Of a stretch of DNA of 64,000 nt, positions 18,297 to 26,328 are shown one piece after another. Position 1 is the first letter of the stretch, and every line of letters starts with the position of its first letter. The DNA lies in NCBI GenBank assembly GCA_015056565.1, contig SVGB01000010.1:36105-100104 (forward strand). The letters are read 5' to 3'. Below the pieces are notes generated by a model that saw only the letters and a program-made list of their open reading frames with translations, was not told the DNA's origin and made no database searches. The DNA is from Butyrivibrio sp. (GTDB lineage: Bacteria > Bacillota > Clostridia > Lachnospirales > Lachnospiraceae). Made by a program: the position numbers and the translations under genes.

Positions 18297-19166
18297 TCAG
18301 TTCAAAGAAATATCTTTTTCGTCAATCCTGATAAACACAGGGCGCTCTTTTGGGGTCTCATTGGGCTGGTGCAGAACCAGGAAAAGCTCCCCGTCAAAAG
18401 TCTCAAACAACATTCCGTGACCGCCATCCTTGTCAAAAAGCGGCTTGTTGTCAACTGTCCAGGTTCCGCTGATATCCCCATTATCTGACCTTGCAATACC
18501 TTCTGCATAGCCGCCTTCAGCCATGGTAGCCCAGAGCATTATAAGCTCTCCGTCTTTCTTGCGGTGCAGGAATGGTCCGTCTGTGACATATACAGGGCCA
18601 TCCCAAAGCCTGTGAGTAATGCTCTTGACCCAGGGCTGCGCCTGCGACGCCCTGAAAAGAGTTTCCGGCTCTTTGACAGGTCTTTTCAGATCATCTGATA
18701 ATTCCACCGCGCAGATCTGTCCATCCCCAACATCCATCCACTCATGGGAAAAGACCATATAGGGCTTGCCCTCAGGTGAAAGATAAAATGTACCATCCAG
18801 GCAGTTCCACTCATCTGGTGTTATCTTGCCATCACTGTGGACCGCAAATGGTCCAAGGGGCCTGTCGGCCTTAAGTATCATGGTTCCCTTCATATCAAGT
18901 GCCTCAGAATTAAAGGTTGCAAACATATAAAAGCCACCCTTATAGACATGCACCTCCGGCGCCCAGTAATTCTTATCAGCCCAGAAATCCTCCGGCTTGT
19001 GGAACACCTCAAAGGGTCCCTCCCAGGCAACAAGGTCCCTACTGGTATAGCAGTCAAATCCATCTGCCTTCCCCCAGCATGTCTTAGCCCTTGTTCCGTA
19101 CATATAGTAAACTCCATCATATGGCAAAACAAAGGGATCTCTGATATTTATCTCTTCCAGTCTCAT
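18297..19166 (-). CDS. GH43-like glycoside hydrolase
   Basis: 289 residues, no signal peptide. A five-bladed propeller hydrolase: NIRDPFVLPYDGVYYMYGT holds the catalytic-base Asp, NCLDGTFYLSPEGKPYM the second Asp, and VTDGPFLHRKKDGELIMLW the region where GH43 usually has Glu (EGP) as acid; here it reads DGP. A Glu may be supplied elsewhere, for example in WAPEVHVYKGGFY or in the late blocks. GH43 enzymes cut arabinose or galactose side chains of pectin. RBS GGAGT precedes the ATG. It starts the minus-strand block that continues with the AraC gene. Confidence 0.82.
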   Translation of the reverse strand: MRLEEINIRDPFVLPYDGVYYMYGTRAKTCWGKADGFDCYTSRDLVAWEGPFEVFHKPEDFWADKNYWAPEVHVYKGGFYMFATFNSEALDMKGTMILKADRPLGPFAVHSDGKITPDEWNCLDGTFYLSPEGKPYMVFSHEWMDVGDGQICAVELSDDLKRPVKEPETLFRASQAQPWVKSITHRLWDGPVYVTDGPFLHRKKDGELIMLWATMAEGGYAEGIARSDNGDISGTWTVDNKPLFDKDGGHGMLFETFDGELFLVLHQPNETPKERPVFIRIDEKDISLN

Positions 19167-19209
19167 TTTTACACTCCTTTATTAAGTGAAATCTTTTTTA
19201 TAATAGCAC

Positions 19210-19240
19210 AAAAAGAGCCCACATTTCGTGAGCTCTTTTT
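19210..19240. terminator. Bidirectional terminator
   Basis: AAAAAGAGCCCAC (19210-19222) and GTGAGCTCTTTTT (19228-19240) pair over 13 bp with one mismatch and a 5-base loop, with A-run and T-run on the two sides. It can stop minus-strand transcripts coming from the larA gene before GH43. Confidence 0.8.
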
Positions 19241-19249
19241 TCTGGGTCT

Positions 19250-19375
19250 GACAAGACACGGGGCGGTTCTGCTGACACGGGGGACGGACAAGACACGGGG
19301 ACGGTTCTACTGTCTCATTGCGCACAATGAGACAGTAGAACCGTCCCCGTGTCTTGTCCGCCCCTTGTCTTGTTT
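19250..19375. repeat. Inverted repeat of the GACACGGGGACGGTTCT family, locus 3
   Basis: A perfect 36-bp stem (19285-19320 with 19325-19360), tip TGTCTCATTG-CGCA-CAATGAGACA. Two further modules on the left (ACAAGACACGGGGCGGTTCTGCT and GACACGGGGGACGG) have only a shortened partner on the right, so this copy looks like a partly decayed or rearranged form of the locus 2 array. It lies between larA and GH43. Confidence 0.9.
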
Positions 19376-20654
19376 AGTCAACGCCCTCTACCATTGGAAC
19401 GACGCTGCCGCCGTAGGGGATTACGTAGACGCTCTTTCCGGTAAAATCTATGCCCTGGGCAAAGACAGAAGCATCGGTAAATGCCTTCATGCCCATAGGT
19501 TCTGTGGTGTCGTTGTCGATTGTGGTGAGGATCCTTACTTCGCCTTTTTTGAGGTTCTCTACGGTGAGGTAAAAGATGAAGCCGCCGATAGTAAAGTCTG
19601 CTCTGAGGGCTGGGTCAAGGCGTCCTTCTTTAAGTGGATCAAGCCAGGCTGTATAGTCTGGAGCTCCGCACCCTTCTGGGCACTTGCAGAGCCAGAGCAT
19701 CTGGCCGCCTTCTTTCATGGCGCGCATTCCGTTCATCATGCCCTTACAGCCCTGGTACAGGTTCATGTCCTTAGGAGCACCACCGCTACTTACGATCACA
19801 ATGTCTGCTTCGTGGTCTATCCATTTTTCGTAGCATTTCTTCTGGAACAGGCAGCTCTCCTTCCAGGCTTCATAGAGGTCTCCTCCAAAGAGTCCGCTGA
19901 ACCTGCCGCTTGTAGCCACCACAATGTTGATACCGTAAGTGACATCCACTAAAGCTGCTGCCTCATTCATATCCTCATTTATGGGGTTGTTTTCCAAAAG
20001 AGCACATCCAACCCTTGGGTCAGAATGGGCAATATTGGGGTCAAGAGCCCTTTGGTGGTTCTGACGGATAGTCTGCCTTGAAGCCACTCCGGGAAGAATG
20101 TTCTTTCTTCCTCCACCAAAGCCAGCCATCATGTGATGAACTGTTCCGCCAACAACGATGACCTTGCGGCCGATAACAAGAGGGTTAACCCGAACTTCTG
20201 TACCACGGGAGGTTGTTCCTACATAGGTGCACTCAGCGTCGCAGTCGTGGTCTATAACTGTAACATTTGAATACATATAGGAGCCTGCTATTATTTCTTT
20301 TTCCTGCTCCGTGGACTTTCTGTGAGTGCCAAGAGCTATAAGGATGGTGATGTTTTCAAAAGGCACCTTCATCTCATCATGAAGGTAATGTCCAAGGAGG
20401 GTTATGATATCCCCCTGGTGCATCCAGCTCCTGGTGATGTCGGATACAACAATTGTAACCTTATCTTCCGCGCTTATCTTGCCCTTCAAAGGTTCTGATC
20501 CGATGGCCTTATCCGTAACACAGGCTAAAAATGCTGCCTCCACATCCTCTATCTCCGGCATTTTATCCGGGTTTAATACATCCACAGACGCAGCACCCTT
20601 TATTCCAATTTCTACTTCTTCAGTTCCATATTTCAGCTTTGCATTGTAATCCAT
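19374..20654 (-). CDS. larA: LarA-family nickel-pincer-dependent racemase/epimerase
   Basis: 426 residues, the usual LarA length. SDITRSW is the LarA substrate-binding DxTR block, ALGTHR carries the first His, HHMMAGFGGGRKNILPGV the second His and the Lys that holds the nickel pincer cofactor, and QNHQRALDP a third His. LarA interconverts L- and D-lactate, and many homologues act on other 2-hydroxy acids, including sugar acids. The cofactor genes larB, larC and larE are not in the window. It sits next to the pectin locus on the same strand, so a sugar-acid substrate is possible, but ordinary lactate racemase is equally supported. Confidence 0.85.
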   Translation of the reverse strand: MDYNAKLKYGTEEVEIGIKGAASVDVLNPDKMPEIEDVEAAFLACVTDKAIGSEPLKGKISAEDKVTIVVSDITRSWMHQGDIITLLGHYLHDEMKVPFENITILIALGTHRKSTEQEKEIIAGSYMYSNVTVIDHDCDAECTYVGTTSRGTEVRVNPLVIGRKVIVVGGTVHHMMAGFGGGRKNILPGVASRQTIRQNHQRALDPNIAHSDPRVGCALLENNPINEDMNEAAALVDVTYGINIVVATSGRFSGLFGGDLYEAWKESCLFQKKCYEKWIDHEADIVIVSSGGAPKDMNLYQGCKGMMNGMRAMKEGGQMLWLCKCPEGCGAPDYTAWLDPLKEGRLDPALRADFTIGGFIFYLTVENLKKGEVRILTTIDNDTTEPMGMKAFTDASVFAQGIDFTGKSVYVIPYGGSVVPMVEGVD

Positions 20655-20673
20655 ATTACTCCAGCCTCACTTG

Positions 20674-20702
20674 ATATGATTTCTACTTGTCAAAAATGTC
20701 AA
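20674..20702 (-). promoter_or_regulatory. Possible larA promoter
   Basis: Minus strand TTGACA (20697-20702), 17-base spacer, TCATAT (20674-20679), 19 bases before the ATG. The -35 is perfect but the -10 is weak and very near the start codon, so the leader would be short. Confidence 0.35.
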
Positions 20703-20968
20703 CTACACGATTTGTTATATAATTATGCTTCTCTCTGGCAAAATTATATGCCTTTTTCTGGCCATTTTGATCAAACTCAATTGCAGACCTGAAATAAGAC
20801 ATATAAATTAACTGGGTCAAAGGGAATTTATATGTAATTTATTCCAAAAACAATCATTGAAACGCAAATATTTAAAAAAAGACATATAGTTCCACCTAAA
20901 TCTAAGTGTTTTATATGACCATAACACGATATCATATATCAAATATCTGATGCCTGGCATTAAACAAT
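20703..20968. other. AT-rich intergenic stretch, no gene recognised
   Basis: About 266 bases between the putative larA promoter and the ecfT stop. Rich in A and T with several ATAT-type words; I see no open frame, RNA gene, or strong terminator hairpin for the ECF operon here. Confidence 0.5.
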
Positions 20969-21724
20969 CTATAAAACAATCACCACTATCAGCGCCATCA
21001 GCGCCGCAACAGTGACAAGGTCCCTTACTCCAAAGGGATACTGCTTGAATCCGCTCTTATAGCCCCTAAGTTCAAATCCCCTCATCTCCGCAGACATGGC
21101 TGATACATCAACCTTCTTAAGACTGGATACCAGTAGCGGTACGCACAGAGGAGCTATAAGAGAGAGCTTCCTGAAAATATTCCTGGTGTCAAAATCAACG
21201 CCCCTTGCCTTCTGGGCATCCTGGATGTCATGGAACTCTGTGGCAAATATGGGCACAAATCTAAATGCTGTAGTTACGATAAAAGCATACCTGTAGGGTA
21301 GGTGAAGTCTCTTAACCAGGGCGTTACACAGATCGTTCATCTGAGTGATGGCAAACAGAAGCATCAAAGGAAGCATTGCTGCAATTACGCGAAGAGACAA
21401 CAGCAGCGCGCTCTTAAGGCCACCAGTTGTGAACAGCACAAAGCTTCCGATCACCACAAGAGGCTCTCCATCTCTTACGAAAAAGAGCTGTATCACGAAC
21501 ATGATAAGTCCCAAAAAGAACAGGTTCCTTGTAAGGAGGATAGCTCTTTTCGCAATGCCGCAGGTGGCGGAAATAAGGATCATCAGTATGATCAATCCCA
21601 CCTCTGCAAAGACGTTTCCGCATATGATAGCTGCTATCCCGTAAAGAAATGCAGCAAGAAGCTTGGTCACAGGATTGAGCTTATGAAGGAAGCTGTCGCC
21701 TGGCACGTAGTTTAAAAGGTTCAT
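20969..21724 (-). CDS. ecfT: ECF transporter transmembrane T component
   Basis: 251 residues with about five or six membrane segments. The start (NYVPGDSFLHKLNPVTKLL) and the coupling-helix motif AQKARGVDFDTRN are typical of EcfT; the ARG motif contacts the ATPases. It overlaps the upstream ATPase gene by 4 bp (ATG within TGA context). Together with two ATPases and the S component it forms a complete dedicated (group I) ECF importer. Confidence 0.93.
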   Translation of the reverse strand: MNLLNYVPGDSFLHKLNPVTKLLAAFLYGIAAIICGNVFAEVGLIILMILISATCGIAKRAILLTRNLFFLGLIMFVIQLFFVRDGEPLVVIGSFVLFTTGGLKSALLLSLRVIAAMLPLMLLFAITQMNDLCNALVKRLHLPYRYAFIVTTAFRFVPIFATEFHDIQDAQKARGVDFDTRNIFRKLSLIAPLCVPLLVSSLKKVDVSAMSAEMRGFELRGYKSGFKQYPFGVRDLVTVAALMALIVVIVL

Positions 21725-22539
21725 AGCGCACCTCCCTTCCCTGCCCTGTCACGAAGGGCAGCAAGCATGTCCTCTACTGTAAACACATCCTTAAACTCAT
21801 CTCCAAAGCGAAGAGCCAGCTCCGGAATCTGGGCTGGAAGGACTCTGGCCTTTTTAAGGACTTCAACATTTTTCATCATCTCATTGGTTGGTCCCTGCCC
21901 AAGGATCTGTCCATGATTTAATACAAGGACGTTTCTTGCATAGGACTGAACCAGCTCCATATCGTGGCTCACCATAAGGACTGTGACGCCCTTTTTCTGA
22001 TTGAGCCCAGTGACATGATCCATGATGCGGATACACTCAAGGTAATCTAGTCCTGTTGTCGGCTCGTCCAATATAAGGAGCTTCGGCTCGCAGGCAAGGA
22101 CACTTGCCAAGGCGATCCTCTGCCTCTCTCCGCGGCTCCTGGAAAATGGGAACCACTCAGGGTCAAGATCAAAGGTTTCAAGAACTGCCCTGGTTCTATC
22201 CGCTATAAGATCAGAAGGCCATCCCTGGACCTTCATGGAAAAAGCTATCTCATCCTTAACAGTGTTTTCGCAGATCTGGCGATCAGGGTTCTGGAAAAGA
22301 AATCCGCAGTCCCTGGCAAGAGTACTTGATGGGGTCTTTAACGTGTCTTTTCCATCCAGATAGACATGTCCCTTTGTGGGATGGAGAAGGCCGTTTACAA
22401 GCCTGCTGATGGTACTCTTTCCCGCGCCGTTAGCTCCAATAAGAGCTACAAAGTCTCCCTTTTCAATGTGAAAAGAGAGGTTGTCTAATATAGGTCTTTT
22501 CTCGGAGTAGCCGAAACTGACATTTTCAAAGCGTATCAT
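21721..22539 (-). CDS. ECF transporter ATPase (second)
   Basis: 272 residues. Walker A GANGAGKST, Q-loop FLFQNPDRQ, Walker B LLILDEPTTGLD and the switch His (VSHD) are all present. The ABC signature reads FSRSRGERQRIALAS, with SRGE in place of the usual SGGQ, a form seen in some EcfA proteins. Overlaps both neighbours by 4 bp, showing translational coupling. Powers uptake together with the other EcfA. Confidence 0.93.
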   Translation of the reverse strand: MIRFENVSFGYSEKRPILDNLSFHIEKGDFVALIGANGAGKSTISRLVNGLLHPTKGHVYLDGKDTLKTPSSTLARDCGFLFQNPDRQICENTVKDEIAFSMKVQGWPSDLIADRTRAVLETFDLDPEWFPFSRSRGERQRIALASVLACEPKLLILDEPTTGLDYLECIRIMDHVTGLNQKKGVTVLMVSHDMELVQSYARNVLVLNHGQILGQGPTNEMMKNVEVLKKARVLPAQIPELALRFGDEFKDVFTVEDMLAALRDRAGKGGAL

Positions 22540-23375
22540 TTCAGTATCCTCCTGACCATTTTTTCTGCGTCGTCTACGGTAAGAGTAACTTCTCCGTCAT
22601 ATATCTTTTCACTGATAAGCTGCGCGGAAAGCTCTGTAACTCTTGGGACGTTGATTCCCAGGCCCTTGAAGGTATCTATGGAAGCTGCCATATCCCCCGG
22701 CGTTCCGTAAAATGCGATCTTTCCCTTATCAAGAACCATCATATGTTTAACATACTCGCAAAGGAGCATGATCTTTTGCTCGACAATTATTACTGTGATA
22801 CCTTTTTCTCTGTTAAGATCTGTCAGTATCTTAAATATCTCTTTGCTGCTCTCAGGGTCAAGTTCACCTGTGGGCTCGTCAAGAACAATCACTTCAGGTT
22901 CAAGGGCAAGAATTGATGCTATGGCAACCTTCTGTTTCTGCCCGCCTGAAAGGCCCTCTATCTCCCTGTCCCGCAGGTCCTCTATTCCAAGATCCTTAAG
23001 GACTCTGTCCACGCGCTTTGCTATCTCTTCATGAGGAACTCCAAAATTCTCAAGGCCAAAGAGTATCTCATCCTCCACCACAGATGCCACCATCTGGGAA
23101 TCTATGTCCTGGAAAACCTGACCCACTTTCCTTGCAAAATCTTCCGCAGGGTGCTCTGCTGTATCCACACCATCTACAGTAACTGCTCCGTAGAAGTCCC
23201 CCTTGATCTTCTGGGGGATTATTCCGCTCAGTGCAAAAGTAAACGTAGTTTTACCGGCACCTGAAGTGCCGGTAATTCCTACGAAGTCTCCATCTGCTAT
23301 TTCAATATTGATACCATCAAGGGCAGCGCTCTTGCCGCCCTGATATACAAATCCTAAATTCTTAACTGAAATCAT
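22536..23375 (-). CDS. ECF transporter ATPase (first)
   Basis: 279 residues with Walker A GTSGAGKTT, Q-loop QVFQDIDSQM, canonical signature GLSGGQKQKVAIAS, Walker B EVIVLDEPTGELDP. The catalytic Glu follows the Walker B Asp, and VEQK replaces the more usual SHD at the switch region, which would leave the H-loop position as Gln; the partner ATPase keeps its His. Start overlaps the S-component stop by one base. Confidence 0.93.
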   Translation of the reverse strand: MISVKNLGFVYQGGKSAALDGINIEIADGDFVGITGTSGAGKTTFTFALSGIIPQKIKGDFYGAVTVDGVDTAEHPAEDFARKVGQVFQDIDSQMVASVVEDEILFGLENFGVPHEEIAKRVDRVLKDLGIEDLRDREIEGLSGGQKQKVAIASILALEPEVIVLDEPTGELDPESSKEIFKILTDLNREKGITVIIVEQKIMLLCEYVKHMMVLDKGKIAFYGTPGDMAASIDTFKGLGINVPRVTELSAQLISEKIYDGEVTLTVDDAEKMVRRILK

Positions 23376-23932
23376 TAGTCTTCTTTGTTCCCCATAACTT
23401 TGTTAACTGGAATGCTAAGTACTGTAACGATGACCATATTAAGGAGCGCTGTCACAATAGTTACGATTGACATGCTCGCAAACTGTGCTCCAGGCATTGG
23501 CTTGGCATATGTGAGTGCTGCAAGTCCAACGAATGCAAATCCTGAAACCAGGGTTGCAAGGAATGTGCAGACAACTGGCTTAACATACTTAGGAATAACA
23601 AGCCTTATAAGAAGGCACATTGCAATTGCTCCCAGAGTCTCAGAGCCAAGTCCAAGCCATGGCATTGATGTTCCGATCTGTGAGATTGCTCCTGAAATAA
23701 GTCCGATGGCTGCTGCCTCTTTAAGGTTTGGCTTGATGATAAGAATAGCCAGGCAGTATGTTGCGATAAGGAAATTGGGATGCATGTTGCCAAGGGCAAT
23801 GACCCCTGCAAACATTCTAAGAACAATGCCCACTGCCATCATGACTCCCACAAGGATAAGGTTTCTGGTGTTAGCAAGGCCCTTCTTCTCCTCGACTACT
23901 ACTTCTCTTCTTTCTGTGCTCTGTACGTCCAT
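23375..23932 (-). CDS. ECF substrate-binding S component, probably tryptophan specific (TrpP-like)
   Basis: 185 residues: a charged N-terminal tail of ~22 residues, then about six membrane segments. Blocks LGNMHPNFLIATYCLAIL and AAAIGLISGAIS resemble the TrpP tryptophan-transporter family. The gene is first in a four-gene ECF operon and lies behind a T-box whose specifier reads UGG, the only Trp codon. That combination strongly suggests tryptophan uptake. ATG 23932 follows GGAGG with 7-base spacing. Specificity rests on the T-box and a weak family resemblance; another tryptophan-related compound is possible. Confidence 0.82.
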   Translation of the reverse strand: MDVQSTERREVVVEEKKGLANTRNLILVGVMMAVGIVLRMFAGVIALGNMHPNFLIATYCLAILIIKPNLKEAAAIGLISGAISQIGTSMPWLGLGSETLGAIAMCLLIRLVIPKYVKPVVCTFLATLVSGFAFVGLAALTYAKPMPGAQFASMSIVTIVTALLNMVIVTVLSIPVNKVMGNKED

Positions 23933-24008
23933 TTCTTGTCCTCCTTGCCGGTTTTCGGCGCATAATAGTGTAGTTTAGGGACAGTTGTCTAATTGCATAA
24001 GAGCTTTT

Positions 24009-24061
24009 TACGAAATAAAAAACTCCTGTCCCTGTATGAAGTTTCATACAAGGACAGGAGT
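24009..24061 (-). terminator. T-box regulated terminator
   Basis: ACTCCTGTCC...GGACAGGAGT, a 19-bp stem (24022-24040 with 24043-24061, one mismatch) followed on the minus strand by TTTTTTATTT. Competes with the antiterminator that includes the T-box sequence. Confidence 0.93.
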
Positions 24062-24288
24062 AAGATCATCCTGCGGTGCCACCTTGTTTATCGGTAAAAC
24101 CGATCCCTCATGAGAAAGCTACCACTTCCTCTACTCTGTAACGGGAGTTCCCGTCGAATACTACTCTGGCTATTACCATTTTGCTTCGCCCTCAAAAGCC
24201 CATTCCTTCACTCATCCACTGCAGCCTCTCACCACCGGCCACTCTCTGTGAGCTTCATAAATGAAGTACTCCTCTTTCTCATTGGTTT
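24009..24288 (-). ncRNA. T-box riboswitch, tryptophan specifier
   Basis: Minus-strand leader with all main T-box marks. Stem I starts GAGAAAGAGGAGTACTTC (AGTA bulge) and has AGAGAG...GGTGGTGAGAGG distal elements. The specifier loop reads GAA-TGG-G before CTTTTGAG and lines up base for base with GAAA-GGC-A before UUCUUGAG of the B. subtilis glyQS T-box; the codon is thus UGG (24202-24200). The T-box sequence AAGGTGGCACCGCA is at 24072-24085, followed by a terminator. Uncharged tRNA-Trp would prevent termination and turn on the ECF genes. Confidence 0.95.
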
Positions 24289-24293
24289 AGCAA

Positions 24294-24323
24294 ATTGTAG
24301 CACTAAAGTGTCAAAATCGTCAA
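24294..24323 (-). promoter_or_regulatory. Promoter of the T-box/ECF operon
   Basis: Minus strand TTGACG (24318-24323), 18-base spacer, TACAAT (24294-24299), just before the start of T-box Stem I. Confidence 0.75.
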
Positions 24324-24357
24324 CATAAATTTTCTAACGTGATTTCAAACATCAAGA

Positions 24358-24969
24358 TTATTTCTCAGCGCTGTCTGAAACTATCTCTCCTGTGGTCTCA
24401 ACAGCCTCTGCGTCCCTAAGTTCCCTCTTAACGGCTCTTTCAAGCTTGCCAAGCCTTGATATGGTCCAGAGGTTTGATACTCCGTCGTACATAAGGAACC
24501 CGCCTATGAATTTTACCAGCAGCTCTTTTGCCACTGATGAATAGAACAAAAGAAATGCTCCAAGGCCTACGGTGATGATGGCAAGAATAAGGGATACCCA
24601 CCAATAGCCATATTTATATCTGACAAGAGAAATTGTCTGCCACAGATTCATAAGGCCGCTAAGGAAAATGAACACGCCAAACAGCTTGGGAATAAGGTCT
24701 GTAAAGGTGTCAGGTTTTAGAAAGATCCACACGCCTATAACTGCAACCACAACTCCCAGGGCAAAACCTCCGCTCATGGCGATGGTCCTCTCCTTGTGCA
24801 CACAATAGCTGATGATCATCACAGCACCTGCCAGTATCAGGAGGATAGCCAGAGCCCTTGCCATAATCACAAGGCTTGCATTGCTCCAGAAAATAAGCAC
24901 TCCGCCGATAACGATCATGATCAGAGCTTCAATTATATGATTCCATTTAAGAGACTTTAGTTTTTCCAT
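24358..24969 (-). CDS. DUF308 (HdeD-like) membrane protein
   Basis: 203 residues with about six closely spaced membrane helices (ALIMIVIGGVLIFW, LAILLILAGAVMIISY, GVVVAVIGVWIFLKPD, LFGVFIFLSGLMNLWQ) and a charged, acidic C-terminal tail of ~35 residues. The duplicated GVxxxxxG...P pattern is typical of DUF308. Function unknown; HdeD of E. coli is linked to acid resistance. RBS GGAGG precedes ATG 24969. The gene ends 35 bp before the T-box promoter; I see no separate terminator. Confidence 0.8.
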   Translation of the reverse strand: MEKLKSLKWNHIIEALIMIVIGGVLIFWSNASLVIMARALAILLILAGAVMIISYCVHKERTIAMSGGFALGVVVAVIGVWIFLKPDTFTDLIPKLFGVFIFLSGLMNLWQTISLVRYKYGYWWVSLILAIITVGLGAFLLFYSSVAKELLVKFIGGFLMYDGVSNLWTISRLGKLERAVKRELRDAEAVETTGEIVSDSAEK

Positions 24970-25087
24970 AATACGTCACCTCCAAAAGAAGTTATCACTA
25001 TAATGATAACACATTATTTACCGGCAGGGGCGCGTTTTAAGACCATTTATGTTATACTTAATTGCAACATTAACACGGAGAATAATT

Positions 25088-25714
25088 ATGGTTATAAAGA
25101 ACGTAAATCTTGAGACAGTTTGTGGAATAACAAGTAAGCTCCCGGAGAACGAACATCCCGAGTTTGCTTTTGCAGGTAAGAGTAACGTGGGCAAGAGTTC
25201 ACTGATCAACGGTATCATGAACCGCAAGAACTATGCCAGAACATCACAGGAGCCAGGCAAGACACAGACTATCAACTACTACAACATAAACAATGAATTC
25301 TATCTGGTGGACCTTCCAGGCTATGGCTTTGCAAGAGTTCCGGAGAAGGTGAAGGCTCAGTGGGGCAAGATGGTTGAAAATTATCTTCACACCTCCAAGC
25401 AGCTCCTTAGGGTATTTCTTTTGATCGATATCCGTCACGAGCCCTCAGCCAATGACGTTCAGATGTATCAGTGGATCGTGCATCAGGGCTTCCAGCCTGT
25501 GATCATCGCCACCAAGTCTGACAAGATAAAAAAGAGCCAGCATGAAAAGCACCTTAACATGCTTCGCCAGACTCTTGGACTTCCTGATGATGTTAGGATC
25601 TTCCCATACTCAGCTCTGTCCAAAGACGGAAGGGATGATATCTATGATTTCATGGATGGACTTCTTGCAGAGGCAAATGGCAGTGGTGATGGGGAAACCG
25701 CTGATCAGACCTGA
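25088..25714 (+). CDS. engB: Ribosome biogenesis GTP-binding protein EngB (YsxC/YihA)
   Basis: 208 residues. Start ATG 25088 follows CGGAG with 8-base spacing; a longer frame from 25049 adds an unlikely hydrophobic stretch. GTPase motifs: G1 AGKSNVGKSS (~29-38), G2 Thr in SQEPGKTQTI, G3 DLPGYGFA, G4 TKSD and G5 YSALS. EngB is needed for assembly of the large ribosomal subunit. In many Firmicutes it follows clpX and lon; here it faces clpX in the opposite direction and lon is absent. Confidence 0.95.
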   Translation: MVIKNVNLETVCGITSKLPENEHPEFAFAGKSNVGKSSLINGIMNRKNYARTSQEPGKTQTINYYNINNEFYLVDLPGYGFARVPEKVKAQWGKMVENYLHTSKQLLRVFLLIDIRHEPSANDVQMYQWIVHQGFQPVIIATKSDKIKKSQHEKHLNMLRQTLGLPDDVRIFPYSALSKDGRDDIYDFMDGLLAEANGSGDGETADQT

Positions 25715-25788
25715 TCATCCTATGGTAACTGATCTACAGATCAGTTCTAGTAACAGAAAACAGCTATGTCAGTCAGAAAGGAATGTGT

Positions 25789-26271
25789 ATGAAAAAGTTT
25801 GATAACAACAAGAAAACGGGGATTATTTTTGGAGCGGTAATTGCAGCGCTGGCTCTGTCTGCAGTTCTCATCGCAGGACTACTCATTGAGTCAGGCCGCA
25901 TAAGAAAGTTTAAGGTTGACGTATTTGTATTATGTAACGAGTCAGATATCTGCGTAGCTAATGGACCAGATGGTACAGTGAAGGTCCATCAGGATAACCT
26001 GCCAGCTATCTATAATATTCTTCAGAAGTCTCATGGCAAGACAAAAGCAGAAACTAAAGAGCCTTCAAATTCAATTTCTCTTGAATTCAAGTGCCACGAT
26101 GAACAGTGGACTATGACAATTGATGAGATAGATGCTGAGGTTTTAAGGATCGGCTTATCAGGTCCCGAAGAAAAAGAAATGTACTTTACCAATAAAGGTT
26201 CCTTTGGAGAATACGCCCAGGCAGTATCGTTAAAGGGCTACAACACACCAAATAAAGCAATTGGAAGATAA
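25789..26271 (+). CDS. Small membrane-anchored protein of unknown function
   Basis: 160 residues from ATG 25789, which has AGAAAGG at good spacing; the in-frame ATG at 25783 is too near the RBS. Residues about 12-32 form one hydrophobic segment (FGAVIAALALSAVLIAGLLI), either an anchor or uncleaved signal, followed by a ~125-residue extracytoplasmic part. No Cys at a lipobox position. I recognise no family. It may be cotranscribed with engB (75-bp gap) and ends before a strong terminator. Confidence 0.7.
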   Translation: MKKFDNNKKTGIIFGAVIAALALSAVLIAGLLIESGRIRKFKVDVFVLCNESDICVANGPDGTVKVHQDNLPAIYNILQKSHGKTKAETKEPSNSISLEFKCHDEQWTMTIDEIDAEVLRIGLSGPEEKEMYFTNKGSFGEYAQAVSLKGYNTPNKAIGR

Positions 26272-26291
26272 CTCCATAGCGACAAACAAAT

Positions 26292-26312
26292 AGCGGAGCC
26301 CAAGGCTCCGCT
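26292..26312. terminator. Terminator between convergent genes
   Basis: AGCGGAGCC-CAA-GGCTCCGCT, 9-bp perfect stem and 3-base loop, followed by TAAATTTTG on the plus strand and TATTTGTTTG on the minus strand. Serves the small membrane protein gene and clpX. Confidence 0.85.
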
Positions 26313-26328
26313 TAAATTTTGCTCATAT

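Noticed and set aside
18837..19952. 371-codon plus-strand frame across GH43, the repeat and larA
   Set aside because: It crosses two real genes and a long inverted repeat; an accident of open antisense sequence.
23385..23978. 197-codon plus-strand frame over the ECF S component
   Set aside because: Antisense shadow of a hydrophobic protein; its end lies in the promoter-side leader and no RBS is seen.
25049..25087. Extended EngB start
   Set aside because: Adds a non-homologous hydrophobic stretch and lacks an RBS; ATG 25088 has one.
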